DNA of 64,000 bases from DASYLJ01 sp964404165. GTDB taxonomy: Bacteria > Desulfobacterota > Binatia > DP-6. The notes below the pieces were generated by a model. The model was not told where the DNA came from. It did no database searches and saw only the letters and a program-made list of their open reading frames with translations. Positions 1 through 8,772 of the stretch are shown one piece after another. A program made the position numbers and the translations under genes. The first letter of the stretch is position 1. Every line of letters begins with the position of its first letter. The stretch is from positions 103,783 to 167,782 of the forward strand of contig CAYOIZ010000007.1 in assembly GCA_964404165.1 (NCBI GenBank). The letters run 5' to 3'.

Positions 1-250
1 CGAGCTCACGGCGAAGCTCAAGCGCAAGCTCGGCAAGCTCCTCACCAAGGTGCGGGCCACCCTGCGCAAGGCCGAGTCCACCGGCAGCGCCCGCAAGCGG
101 GCCAAGCTCGCCGGCAAGGCAGCCAACCAGCTACGTGGCCTCTCACGCGCCATCGACAAGGGGCGCGATCGCGGCATCGCCGGCGATCTGGCCGACGTCC
201 TGCGCCGGGCCGTCGACGGCGCAGCCACGACCGCGGGCACCCTGCGCTGA
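1..250 (+). CDS. C-terminal fragment of a secreted protein with a basic tail
   Basis: The reading frame is open from base 2 to the TGA at 248-250; the start lies outside the window. The visible 82 residues are rich in Lys, Arg, Ala and Leu and contain no cysteine. They look like long amphipathic helices. The pattern (K/R-L-G-K, a Ser-Thr-(x)-K/R cluster, then an alanine-rich end) resembles the last ~100 residues of the proteins at 417-3062 and 43099-46269, so this is probably the tail of another member of the same secreted cysteine-rich family. This is a visual alignment only; function unknown. Confidence 0.6.
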   Translation, partial: ELTAKLKRKLGKLLTKVRATLRKAESTGSARKRAKLAGKAANQLRGLSRAIDKGRDRGIAGDLADVLRRAVDGAATTAGTLR

Positions 251-416
251 AGTACTGCCTGGGCGATTCGGTCGCGCGATCGCGCCCGAGCCGTGCAGCC
301 GTGCAATCCATGTGACGCGCCATGGCACGACCCGGAGCCCTTACGCTGCAAGGCTGCAGGGCTCGAGCCGCGAGCGGCCTGACCGGGCACGAGGGTTGCT
401 CAAGCCAACCCGCACG

Positions 417-3062
417 ATGAGACTCCCCGTCCGCCTGGTCCTCGGATTCCTGGCCTGTCTCCCCGCCGTGGCCCATGCCACGACGGCCGACGACCTGTGT
501 CTGCCCGCTGCCGATCCCTGCATCGTCTCGAACAGGCAGATCACCGTCACCGACGGCTCGATCATCGACCTGGGCGCGCGGACCCTGATCCTGCGCTCCG
601 GCTCGGCCCTGACGGTGGCGCCGGGTCCGCTGGCGGGCGGGACCATGACCCTCAAGGCGGGCAACGTCACCCTCGAGGGCGGCACGGCGCTCAAGGGGAG
701 CGGCGCCGACATCAACGTCGACGTCACCGGGACCATCCAGGTCCTCAAGACGAACAGCCTGGCCCGGATCGACGTCGCCGGCACCTCGCCCGGCAACATC
801 GAGCTCGACGCCGATGGCGACATCCTCATCCAGGGCATCCTCGACGCCGGTTCGGGCGCGGTGTCGTCCGACGGCGGCGTCGTCCTCGTCCACGGCATGA
901 ACCTGTCGGTGCCGGGAACCGTCGACGTCCACGGCGGCAAGGACGCGACGGGCGGCGTCATCGAGCTCGACGCCCTCGGCTCCATCAACGTCTCCGGCAA
1001 CGTCGACGCCACGGGCGGCGACGGCGGCGACGTCGAGATCGACGCGTTCGGCGAGCTCGTCACTACCGGCAAGCTCGATCTGAAGGCGACGCTCGGTGGC
1101 GGCTTCGGCGGCACCCTCGTCCTCGGCACCTCGAACGGCCGCCTCGCGCTGGGCGGCACCATCGACATGCAGGGCGAGGCCGGCGGCGACGGCGGCGGCG
1201 ACGGCGGCGACCTCGACGTGTTCGCGGGCGAGTCGCTCGAGATCACCGCCACGATCGACCTGCGCGGCGCCTCTCCCGACGGCAGCGGCGGTGGAGCGGC
1301 GTTCTCCGCCGATGTGGACATCATCCAGACGGCGCCCATCCTCGCCCAGGGCCAGGGTCAGGAGAGCGCCGGCGGCAGCGTGGAGTTCAGCGCCGAGCGC
1401 AAGGTCGTGCTCGGCTCCGTCAACGCGTTCGGCGGCGGACAGGGATTCGGCGGCACGGTCGTCGCCACCGCATGGTGCGATCTCCAGCTGCCTGCCGGCA
1501 AGGCGATCAACGCCACCGCGCTCGGTGGGGACACCACGCTCCGATCCGGCGGCGCCATGACCATCGACGGCACGGTGACGGCCGGCACCGCCAACCGCAT
1601 CTACCACCGCACCGGCGAGACGCCGGTGTTGAACCTCGCCGGCATCCTGCCCGCACCCAGCGTCACCCCCGACGACAACCTGATCCCCTGTGGCGGCCTC
1701 CCCACGCCGGGCTGCGGCAACAACATCGTCGAGGCCGGCCTCGGCGAGCAGTGCGACGACAACAACACCGACTCCTGCGACGGCTGCTCGTCGATGTGCA
1801 AGAATGAGGTCTGCGGCAACGGGGTCACCGAGTGTCTCGAGGTGTGCGACGACGGCAACACCGCGAGCGGCGACGGCTGCCAGAACGACTGCCTGCGGGT
1901 CGAGAACATCTGCGGCGACGGCATCACGGATGCCGCCGAGACCTGCGACGACAGCAACACCGACGCCTGCGACGGCTGCTCGGCAACCTGCCAGACCGAG
2001 GCGTGCAACAACGGCGTCGTCGAGTGCGCCGAGGAGTGCGACGACGGCCAGCCCGGCGTCGGCTTCTGCGACGACTCGTGCCAGATCGTTCCGCCGCCGA
2101 ACTGCGGCGACGGCGTGGTCGATCAGGCCGAGGGCGAGCAGTGCGACGACGACAACACGACCGACTGCGACGGCTGCTCGAGCCTCTGCCAGACCGAGGG
2201 CTGCGGCAACGGCCGCGTCGAGTGCCTCGAGTCGTGCGACGACTTCAACACCGCGTCGTGCGACGGCTGCTCGCCGACCTGCGGTGTCGAGGAGTGCGGC
2301 AACGGCGTCCTCGACTGCTTCGAGACCTGCGACGACGCCGGCCCGGGCAGCCTCTGTCTGCCGGGTGTCTGCGAGCAGGGCGAGTTCTGCACGTCCGAGA
2401 CGGCCGCCGAGCAGCCGTGCATCGCCTGCGCCAGCGACCTCGACTGCGACCCGATGGGCGCCTGCGGCCCGAGCACGTGCGTCGACAACCCCGACAAGGG
2501 CCGCAAGGAGTGCACGCCCACCGACGCCCCGTCGTGCGACGACGGCAACGCCTGCACGGTGGACGCGTGCGACGCCGCCACCGGCTGCGTCACCACGCCG
2601 CGCATCTGCGACGACGGCCAGGCCTGCAACGGCTCGGAGACGTGTGACCCCACCGCCGGCTGCGTCAGCATGGCGCTGACGTGCGACGACGGCGACGTCT
2701 GCAGCGACGACAGCTGTGACGATGCCACCGGCTGCAGCTACACGCTGCGCTCCGGCCTGGCGCTGGTGAGCTGCCGCGTCGAGGAGATCAACGCCATCGT
2801 CACCGCCGCCGGCACCGATCTCGCCACTCCCGCGCGCAAGAAGCTCACCAAAGCGATCAAGAGCATTCGCGCGAAGGTCGCGGCCGCCGGGTCCACGAAG
2901 ACGAAGAAGGCGAGCCGTGCCGTGAAGGCCGCCAGCAAGCAGCTCCCGAAGCTCGGGACCCTCGTCACCAAGCTCGGCGCGCAGATCCCGGCACCGATCG
3001 CCTCCGACCTCACGCAGGCCATCGGCAGCGCCACCCAGGCCATCGCGCTGGTTCCGCGCTGA
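417..3062 (+). CDS. Secreted Myxococcus-type cysteine-rich repeat protein (881 aa)
   Basis: The ATG at 417 opens a clean signal peptide (residues 1-21, ending AVAHA) and is preferred over the longer open frame from 135, which lacks one. Residues ~22-420 are Gly/Asp/Val-rich and cysteine-free, with repeating short beta-strand-like units as in beta-helix adhesins. Residues ~424-690 carry repeated CGNG-x-x-E-C / CDDGN-x-x-x-CDGC units, the Myxococcus cysteine-rich repeat (TIGR02232/DUF4215). They are followed by CDDGNACTVDxCD-type units to ~780. Residues 783-881 form a basic helical tail beginning CRVEEI, also seen in the protein at 43099-46269. It is probably exported and disulfide-bonded at the cell surface; role unknown. 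Confidence 0.85.
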   Translation: MRLPVRLVLGFLACLPAVAHATTADDLCLPAADPCIVSNRQITVTDGSIIDLGARTLILRSGSALTVAPGPLAGGTMTLKAGNVTLEGGTALKGSGADINVDVTGTIQVLKTNSLARIDVAGTSPGNIELDADGDILIQGILDAGSGAVSSDGGVVLVHGMNLSVPGTVDVHGGKDATGGVIELDALGSINVSGNVDATGGDGGDVEIDAFGELVTTGKLDLKATLGGGFGGTLVLGTSNGRLALGGTIDMQGEAGGDGGGDGGDLDVFAGESLEITATIDLRGASPDGSGGGAAFSADVDIIQTAPILAQGQGQESAGGSVEFSAERKVVLGSVNAFGGGQGFGGTVVATAWCDLQLPAGKAINATALGGDTTLRSGGAMTIDGTVTAGTANRIYHRTGETPVLNLAGILPAPSVTPDDNLIPCGGLPTPGCGNNIVEAGLGEQCDDNNTDSCDGCSSMCKNEVCGNGVTECLEVCDDGNTASGDGCQNDCLRVENICGDGITDAAETCDDSNTDACDGCSATCQTEACNNGVVECAEECDDGQPGVGFCDDSCQIVPPPNCGDGVVDQAEGEQCDDDNTTDCDGCSSLCQTEGCGNGRVECLESCDDFNTASCDGCSPTCGVEECGNGVLDCFETCDDAGPGSLCLPGVCEQGEFCTSETAAEQPCIACASDLDCDPMGACGPSTCVDNPDKGRKECTPTDAPSCDDGNACTVDACDAATGCVTTPRICDDGQACNGSETCDPTAGCVSMALTCDDGDVCSDDSCDDATGCSYTLRSGLALVSCRVEEINAIVTAAGTDLATPARKKLTKAIKSIRAKVAAAGSTKTKKASRAVKAASKQLPKLGTLVTKLGAQIPAPIASDLTQAIGSATQAIALVPR

Positions 3063-3083
3063 CGCGGGACCGACGCGACGCAT

Positions 3084-3103
3084 AATCGAGCGATCGCTTG
3101 ATT
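3084..3103. promoter_or_regulatory. Imperfect 20-bp palindrome, putative TetR-type operator
   Basis: The sequence aatcgagcgatcgcttgatt is a palindrome apart from one position pair, with a perfect 10-bp AGCGATCGCT centre. It lies 85 bp upstream of the amidohydrolase start, in the only intergenic gap before the 3188-5065 gene pair. Palindromes with an AAGCGATCGCTT core are typical of TetR-family operators. No regulator gene is adjacent, so the assignment is inference. Confidence 0.4.
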
Positions 3104-3187
3104 GCAGCGCGCGGCCTCGGCTAGACCGTCTCCGACAGCGGCTAGGCGCCGGCCCGTCGTCGCGACGGCCGGCCAGGAGGTGCAGCG

Positions 3188-4300
3188 ATGGCCACGGATC
3201 GGATCGTCTCGGCGGACTCCCACGTCAATCCCGCGAAGGATCTCTGGACGCGGGATGCGCCGGCGGCGTTGGCCGGTCGCGTGCCGCGCGTCGAGTCGAC
3301 CGACATGGGCGACTTCTGGATCGTCGACTCCGAGGTCAAGGGTGCCATCGGCCTCGACTCGTCGGCGGGCCGGAAGCCCGAAGACTTCCGTCCCTCCGGC
3401 CTCGGCTACAAGGACATGCGTCCCGGGTCGTACGACCCGAAGGCCCGCCTCGAGGACATGGACATCGACGGCGTCGACGCCGAGGTGCTCTATTTCGGCG
3501 GCCCCGTCACGCAGTACCCGAAGGACCCGGCGCTGCGACGCTACATCGTCCAGCGCTACAACGACTGGATGGCGGAGCTGTCGAAGGCCGCCCCCACGCG
3601 GCTCGTCGGCCTGGCGCACGTGCCGCTGGTCGACCTCGACGAGGGCATCGCCGAGCTGAAGCGCATCGCCGGCCTCGGCCTGCGCGGCTTCCACGTCGAT
3701 CCGTTCCCGGACGAGCGTGGCGGGCTGCCGCTGTGGGACCCCGCCTACGAGCCGTTCTGGTCGCTGATCGAGGAGACCGGGCTGCCGCTCAGCTTCCACA
3801 TCGTCGGCCCGCGCAACGCGAACGTCGCCCAGACCTTCATGAACCCCACCCCGGGCGTGAAGGAGACGTTCATCGCCATCGCACCCATCTCGATCTGCGA
3901 GGTGGTCTCGACGCTCGTGTTCACCGGCATCCTCGCCAAGCACCCGAAGCTGCGCTTCGTGCTGGTCGAGTGCGGCATCGGCTGGATCCCGTACTTCCTC
4001 GAGCGCATGGATCAGACGTTCAACAAGCACCGCTTCTGGACGAAGTCGATCCTCACCGAGAAGCCGAGCGTCTACTGGTACCGCCAGGGCCACGCGACGT
4101 TCATCCAGGATCTCTGCGGCGTCGCCGAGCGCCACCGCGCCGGGCTCGAGAACATCATGTGGTCCACCGACTACCCGCACTCCGACAGCACCTGGCCGAA
4201 GTCGCAGGAAGCCCTCACCGAGCACTTCCGCGACGTCCCCGCCGCCGAGCGCGCGCTCATCACCGGCGGCAACGCCAGCCGCCTCTACGGGCTCGCGTAG
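3188..4300 (+). CDS. Amidohydrolase family 2 metal-dependent hydrolase (370 aa)
   Basis: A TIM-barrel hydrolase or decarboxylase of the Amidohydro_2 family (PF04909). Visible landmarks are the N-terminal SADSHVNP motif, where the first metal-ligand HxH is reduced to DSH, an FHIVGPRN histidine near residue 200, and the C-terminal STDYPHSDSTWPKS segment carrying the conserved Asp. An excellent Shine-Dalgarno (ccaggaggtgcag) fixes the ATG at 3188. The SDR gene follows after only 6 nt, so the two are probably co-transcribed. Relatives act on cyclic or aromatic carboxylates (ACMSD-like); the substrate cannot be read from the sequence. Confidence 0.85.
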   Translation: MATDRIVSADSHVNPAKDLWTRDAPAALAGRVPRVESTDMGDFWIVDSEVKGAIGLDSSAGRKPEDFRPSGLGYKDMRPGSYDPKARLEDMDIDGVDAEVLYFGGPVTQYPKDPALRRYIVQRYNDWMAELSKAAPTRLVGLAHVPLVDLDEGIAELKRIAGLGLRGFHVDPFPDERGGLPLWDPAYEPFWSLIEETGLPLSFHIVGPRNANVAQTFMNPTPGVKETFIAIAPISICEVVSTLVFTGILAKHPKLRFVLVECGIGWIPYFLERMDQTFNKHRFWTKSILTEKPSVYWYRQGHATFIQDLCGVAERHRAGLENIMWSTDYPHSDSTWPKSQEALTEHFRDVPAAERALITGGNASRLYGLA

Positions 4301-4306
4301 GCGCAG

Positions 4307-5065
4307 GTGATCGCGGTCACCGGATCGGCGTCGGGCATCGGCGCCGCCGTGCGGGCGCGGCTCGAAGCGTCGGGCCTCTCCGTCGTCGGCATCGACCGTC
4401 GCGATGCGGAGATCGTGGCGGATCTCTCCGACGCCGCTGGACGCGCAGCGGCGGTGGCGGCGGTGCGCGAGCGCTGCGCGGATCGGCTCGACGGTCTCGT
4501 CGCCTGCGCGGGGCTCGGCCCGCAGGTGCCGTCACGCGAGGCGATCGTCTCGGTCAACTACTTCGGCGCCGTGGCGTTGCTCGACGGCCTCCGGCCGGCA
4601 CTCGCCGCGGCGAGCGGTGCCGCGGTGGCGGTGTCGTCGAACTCCTCGACCCTCCCGAACGCGGAGTCGCCGCTCGTGGAGGCATGTCTCGACGGCGACG
4701 AGGCGCGGGCCCGCGATCTCGCCACGACGCTGCCGAGCCCCAGCGTCTACGCCGGCTCGAAGCTCGCGCTCGCGCGCTGGGTCCGGCGCCAGGCGCCGAG
4801 CGCCGACTGGGCGGGTGCCGGCGCGCGCCTCAACGCCGTCGCGCCGGGCGCCGTGCAGACGCCGCTGCTGCAGGAGGGTCTCGACGACCCCCTGCTCGGT
4901 CCTGCCATCCGCGGCTTCCCGATCCCCACGGGTGGCTTCGGCACGGCGGAACAGGTCGCCGCTGCGATCGCCTTCCTGCTCGGACCGGAAGCCGCCTTCT
5001 GCTGCGGCAGCGTCCTCTTCGTCGACGGCGGCACCGACGCGCTGATCCGGCCCGACCGCTACTGA
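4307..5065 (+). CDS. Short-chain dehydrogenase/reductase (252 aa)
   Basis: A Rossmann oxidoreductase with the cofactor motif TGSASGIG at residues 5-12 and the catalytic YAGSK (YxxxK) near residue 148. The usual catalytic Ser is in SSNSS about 40 residues earlier. It starts with GTG, 6 nt after the amidohydrolase stop. The internal insertion between the Ser and Tyr (ESPLVEACLDGDEARARDLA) resembles 3-alpha-hydroxysteroid dehydrogenase-like SDRs (HsdA type), suggesting a steroid or terpenoid alcohol substrate, though this is inference. Its 3' end overlaps the convergent CoA-transferase gene by 7 bp. Confidence 0.85.
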   Translation: MIAVTGSASGIGAAVRARLEASGLSVVGIDRRDAEIVADLSDAAGRAAAVAAVRERCADRLDGLVACAGLGPQVPSREAIVSVNYFGAVALLDGLRPALAAASGAAVAVSSNSSTLPNAESPLVEACLDGDEARARDLATTLPSPSVYAGSKLALARWVRRQAPSADWAGAGARLNAVAPGAVQTPLLQEGLDDPLLGPAIRGFPIPTGGFGTAEQVAAAIAFLLGPEAAFCCGSVLFVDGGTDALIRPDRY

Positions 5066-7428
5066 CAGACGCCGTCGGTGGCGAGCCGCGCGATCTCCGC
5101 CTCGTCGAGCCCGAGCACACGCGCCAGCACCTCGGCGGTATGCTCCCCGAGCCGCGGCGCCGCGGCCGCGGTGACGAGCGGCATCCGGCTCGGTCGCAGT
5201 GGATTCGCCGCGTGGCGCTCGGGGCCGATCTCCGGATGCGCGACCGTCACGATGCCGCCGCGCGCGGCGAGATGCGCGTCGGCACGCAGATCGTCGCCGT
5301 CGACGACGGGCATCGCCGACACGCCCGCAGCCTGGAGCGCCTCGGCCGCCTCGAGCGCGCTTCGCGTGCGCGTCCAGCTCGACAGCGCCGCGTCGATCGC
5401 GGCGCGATCCGCGAGCCGTACCGCGAGCGTCGCGTGCGCGGGCGTGGTCGCCATGCCGCTGACCCCGACCAGCGCGCGCCAGGCCTCGTCGCTCGTCACC
5501 GCGACCGCCACCCAGCGATCGTCCCCCGCGCTCGGATACACACCGTAGGGACACGCCCACGGCACGGCGTTGCCCGCCGGTGCCGACGGCCGTCCCGTAC
5601 ACGCCGCCTCGAGATAGACCTCGCCCATCAGGTACGCCGCCGCCTCCGCCTGCGACATCTCGATGCGCTGCCCCTCGCCCGTACGCCGTCGATGCTCGAG
5701 CGCCGCCAGAATGGCGGCGACGCCGAGCTTGGCCGCGACGTGATCGGGATGGTTCAGGGCGCAGCCGCCGGGATACGGCGCGTCGGGGTGATTCCACAGC
5801 CACGTCACGCCGGAGAACGCCGAGTTGAGCGGGCCGTACGCCGACGCCTCACCGAGCGGACCGCCCGTCCCGAACGCCTGCGACATGTAGTACACGACGT
5901 CGGGCCGCCGCTGCCGGACGGCGTCGTAGTCGAGCCCCCAGCGTGCCGCGACGCCGCCGCGATTGTTCTCGAGCACGACGTCGGCGCTGGCGCAGAGGGC
6001 GAGCGCCACCTCGCGACCACGTGCGGTGCGGAGATCGAGGCAGACGCTCCGATGGCCGCGCGACGCATCGTTGAACATCATCGACAGATCGGGTTGGTCG
6101 GGCTCGACGGTGACGCGCCGGAGGAAGTCGAGATTGGCACGCGACTCGATCTTGATCACCTCGGCGCCGAGCTCGGCGAGCAGCCACCCCGCCTCCGGGA
6201 CGGCCACGCCCACACCGAGATCGACGACCCGTACGCCGGCGAGCACGGCACCGGCACCATCCCTCGCCACGACGTCGTCCCGTGGCGGCAGGGCCGCATC
6301 GTCGGAGCCGGGCGCCGGCGCCGGCCGCCGCAACGACCCCGGCGTCCGCGAGAAGTTGCACGGGCCCTGGGCCATCGGCGCATCGCCGAGGTGCGGGAAC
6401 CCCGTGCGCTGGAAGTACCCGCGGGCTCGCGTCTGCGCCTCGGCGACGAACGCCTCCGGCGTGTTGACGGGTGCCAGCGGCACGTCGAGCCGCCGCCCGT
6501 CCGCCAGCACGTCGGCGCCCGTGCGCTCGCGCAGCGCTTCGCCGGCGATGAGCCGGATGACGTCGCCGTTCAGCAGCCGGAAGAGCGGGATCTCCCACTC
6601 CGGTCCGGCGAGCGCGTCCGGATCGCCGAGCAATGCCAGGAACGCGCGCCACTGCCGCGGGCTGCCCGGCAGCGCACGCACCCAGCCGTCGGCGACCGGT
6701 AGCACCCAGTAGACACCGTCGGCGTTCCGCGGCGGCGTCACCGGCAGCATCGGATAGCGTCGCGCGTAGTCCGCCACCGGAATGGCCCAGGGATGGAGCG
6801 CGTTCATCGCCGCCTCCTGGACCGAGACCTCGATCGTCTGCCCGCCGCCGTGCCGGGCGCGGTCGAGCAGCGCCGCCACCGCGCCGCACGCGGCGAACAC
6901 CGCGGCACAGTCGTGCGCCAGGTAGCCCGGCGCCGCGCACGGCGGCCGATCCGGAAAGCCGGACGCGAACAGCGCCCCCGACGCGGCGAACGCCGTCAGC
7001 GGCTCGAGCCGCCAGCCGGCACGCGGCCCCGTCGCACCGAAGTCGCTGATGGCGACGTGCACCAGGTGCGGATGTCGTGCCCGGAGCGCCTCCGGCTCGA
7101 GCCCGTGGCGCGCCTGCTCCGCCGGGCCCAGGTTCTCGAGCAACACGTCCGCCCGCGCACACAGCTCGGCGAAGCGCGCGCGCCCGCCGGCATCGTGCAG
7201 ATCGACGACGGCGCCGCGCTTGTTCGCGTTGCGGTAGAGGAACGCGAGCGAGCGATCCGGTGCGACCACGTCACCGACGAACGGGGCACGCAGCCGACCC
7301 GGATCGCCGCCCGCGGGCTCGAGCTTCACCACGTCCGCACCGAAATCGGCCAGAATGCGCCCGGCGAGGGCACCGCGGAGATCCGTGACGTCGAGAACGC
7401 GCACGTGCGACAGCGTGGAGTTCGGCAC
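5059..7428 (-). CDS. Tandem-fused CaiB/BaiF CoA-transferase (789 aa)
   Basis: Two complete family III CoA-transferase domains (PF02515) lie head to tail in one polypeptide. The first starts VRVLDVTDLRGALAGRILADFGADVVKLE and covers residues ~8-385. The second starts GVRVVDLGVGVAVPEAGWLLAELGAEVIKIE and covers ~400-789. Ordinary members are ~400 residues and work as interlocked dimers, so the fusion may fold as an internal pseudo-dimer. The candidate start is GTG at 7428, 56 bp from the divergent kinase gene. CoA-transferases of this type activate carboxylates or bile-acid-like substrates using another acyl-CoA; the substrate here is unknown. Confidence 0.85.
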   Translation of the reverse strand: MPNSTLSHVRVLDVTDLRGALAGRILADFGADVVKLEPAGGDPGRLRAPFVGDVVAPDRSLAFLYRNANKRGAVVDLHDAGGRARFAELCARADVLLENLGPAEQARHGLEPEALRARHPHLVHVAISDFGATGPRAGWRLEPLTAFAASGALFASGFPDRPPCAAPGYLAHDCAAVFAACGAVAALLDRARHGGGQTIEVSVQEAAMNALHPWAIPVADYARRYPMLPVTPPRNADGVYWVLPVADGWVRALPGSPRQWRAFLALLGDPDALAGPEWEIPLFRLLNGDVIRLIAGEALRERTGADVLADGRRLDVPLAPVNTPEAFVAEAQTRARGYFQRTGFPHLGDAPMAQGPCNFSRTPGSLRRPAPAPGSDDAALPPRDDVVARDGAGAVLAGVRVVDLGVGVAVPEAGWLLAELGAEVIKIESRANLDFLRRVTVEPDQPDLSMMFNDASRGHRSVCLDLRTARGREVALALCASADVVLENNRGGVAARWGLDYDAVRQRRPDVVYYMSQAFGTGGPLGEASAYGPLNSAFSGVTWLWNHPDAPYPGGCALNHPDHVAAKLGVAAILAALEHRRRTGEGQRIEMSQAEAAAYLMGEVYLEAACTGRPSAPAGNAVPWACPYGVYPSAGDDRWVAVAVTSDEAWRALVGVSGMATTPAHATLAVRLADRAAIDAALSSWTRTRSALEAAEALQAAGVSAMPVVDGDDLRADAHLAARGGIVTVAHPEIGPERHAANPLRPSRMPLVTAAAAPRLGEHTAEVLARVLGLDEAEIARLATDGVCQ

Positions 7429-7484
7429 GAAGGCGCTCTATCCGGACGCGCCCGGACCGGCAAGGTGCTTGTGACCCGCGGACC

Positions 7485-8732
7485 GTGACGATAGACGGGC
7501 TTTCGAGCATGGCCACCGCGCCCTCCGCCGACCGGGACGACGCCGAGCGGCTGCGGCCGATCCGCGCGGCCGCCGCGATCGTCCTGATCGCGATGTTGCT
7601 GTTCATGCTCCTCGAGCTGCGCTTCACCGCGACCGACGCCATCCGCTCGCACCTGATCCTGTACGCCATCAGCGGCTCGATGACGCTGGCGGTCCTGCTC
7701 GCCACGTGGACGAGCGTGGGCGCGCGTCGGGTCGACATCGTCGCGGTCGCGCTCAGCCTCGGACTCGCCACGACGACCCTCGGCTACTTCTGGCTCACGC
7801 CGGAGTGGCCGATCCTCGTCGCCCACGGGCTCAGCTGTCTCCTGATCGGCGCCACGGTGCTCCTCCTCTGGTCGGTGCCCCGCACGGTCCTGATGATCGC
7901 CGTCGTCTGCGGCGGCTTCTTCGTCGTCGGCTGGATCCGCGTCCCGAACACCGTCCTGCCGGGGTCGTTCGCCTTCGCGATGGCGGCGCTGGCGATGGGC
8001 GCGGCGATCGCCGTCGCCTGCGCGGCGATCCTCGGACGCGTACGCGAGAGTCTCGCGGGACGGCAGCGCGAGCTCTCGGACCTGTCGGCGCGCCTCATGT
8101 CGATCCAGGAGGAGGAACGCCAGCGCCTGTCGCGCGAGCTGCACGACGAGCTCGGGCAGTCGCTCACCGCCGTCCTGTCGTACCTCTGGCTGATCGAGCG
8201 CGGCATCCCGGGGCACCTGGAGGAGCTCCGCACCCGCACCGCGGAGGCGCGGCGCCTGGCTTCGAAGACACTGGCGCAGATCCGCGAGCTGTCCCAGCTG
8301 CTGCGCCCGTCGGTGCTCGACGACTACGGGCTCGTGCCGTCGCTCGACTCGCACGTGAAGGCGTTCGCCGATCGCCAGCAGCTGCTGACGAGCTTCACCG
8401 CCGATCCCCTGCCCCACCGCCTCTCGAACGAGATCGAGACCGCCGTCTACCGCATCACGCAGGAGGCGCTGACCAACGTCGCGCGGCACGCGCAGGCGCG
8501 GACGGTGCGCGTCACGCTCGGCGTCGAAGGCCGCGAGCTGCGGCTCGAGGTCGAGGACGACGGCGTCGGCCTGCCCGCGGGCGGCCTCGGCGGACGCAGC
8601 ACCGGTGGTGGCGGCATGGGACTCATCGGCATCCGCGAGCGCGTGCGCGCGCTCGGTGGCACGTTGACGCTCGGCTCCAGCAGCGGCACGCGCCTCGAAG
8701 TCCGGCTGCCCCTCCCCGTCGACACCGCCTGA
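7485..8732 (+). CDS. Membrane sensor histidine kinase, HisKA_3 type (415 aa)
   Basis: About six hydrophobic segments span residues ~25-185 (an MASE-like membrane sensor with no large periplasmic domain). They are followed by a short coiled coil, the HisKA_3 dimerisation/phosphoacceptor helix with His in RELHDELGQS (~residue 222), and a HATPase_c domain (N box ALTNVARHA, G boxes DDGVGLP and GMGLIGIRERV). This is the NarX/DesK class, whose partners are NarL-type regulators; none is adjacent, so the kinase is an orphan here. Start is GTG 7485 or in-frame ATG 7509. Divergent from the fused CoA-transferase. Confidence 0.85.
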   Translation: MTIDGLSSMATAPSADRDDAERLRPIRAAAAIVLIAMLLFMLLELRFTATDAIRSHLILYAISGSMTLAVLLATWTSVGARRVDIVAVALSLGLATTTLGYFWLTPEWPILVAHGLSCLLIGATVLLLWSVPRTVLMIAVVCGGFFVVGWIRVPNTVLPGSFAFAMAALAMGAAIAVACAAILGRVRESLAGRQRELSDLSARLMSIQEEERQRLSRELHDELGQSLTAVLSYLWLIERGIPGHLEELRTRTAEARRLASKTLAQIRELSQLLRPSVLDDYGLVPSLDSHVKAFADRQQLLTSFTADPLPHRLSNEIETAVYRITQEALTNVARHAQARTVRVTLGVEGRELRLEVEDDGVGLPAGGLGGRSTGGGGMGLIGIRERVRALGGTLTLGSSSGTRLEVRLPLPVDTA

Positions 8733-8735
8733 TCC

Positions 8736-8765
8736 TTGTCAGCCGCCGGCCGCGTCCTCTACTGT
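8736..8765 (+). promoter_or_regulatory. Promoter of CoA-transferase gene, leaderless type
   Basis: TTGTCA, an 18-bp spacer and TACTGT, followed by only 7 nt before the ATG at 8773. With a start site 6-8 nt after the -10 element, the mRNA would begin at or next to the ATG. No Shine-Dalgarno is present. Confidence 0.5.
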
Positions 8766-8772
8766 CGCGCGC

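Noticed and set aside
42..3083. 1013-aa minus-strand open frame opposite the cysteine-rich protein
   Set aside because: Shadow of a very GC-rich gene; repetitive Ala/Arg/Val composition, no signal or domain, and the plus strand has a signal peptide and repeats.
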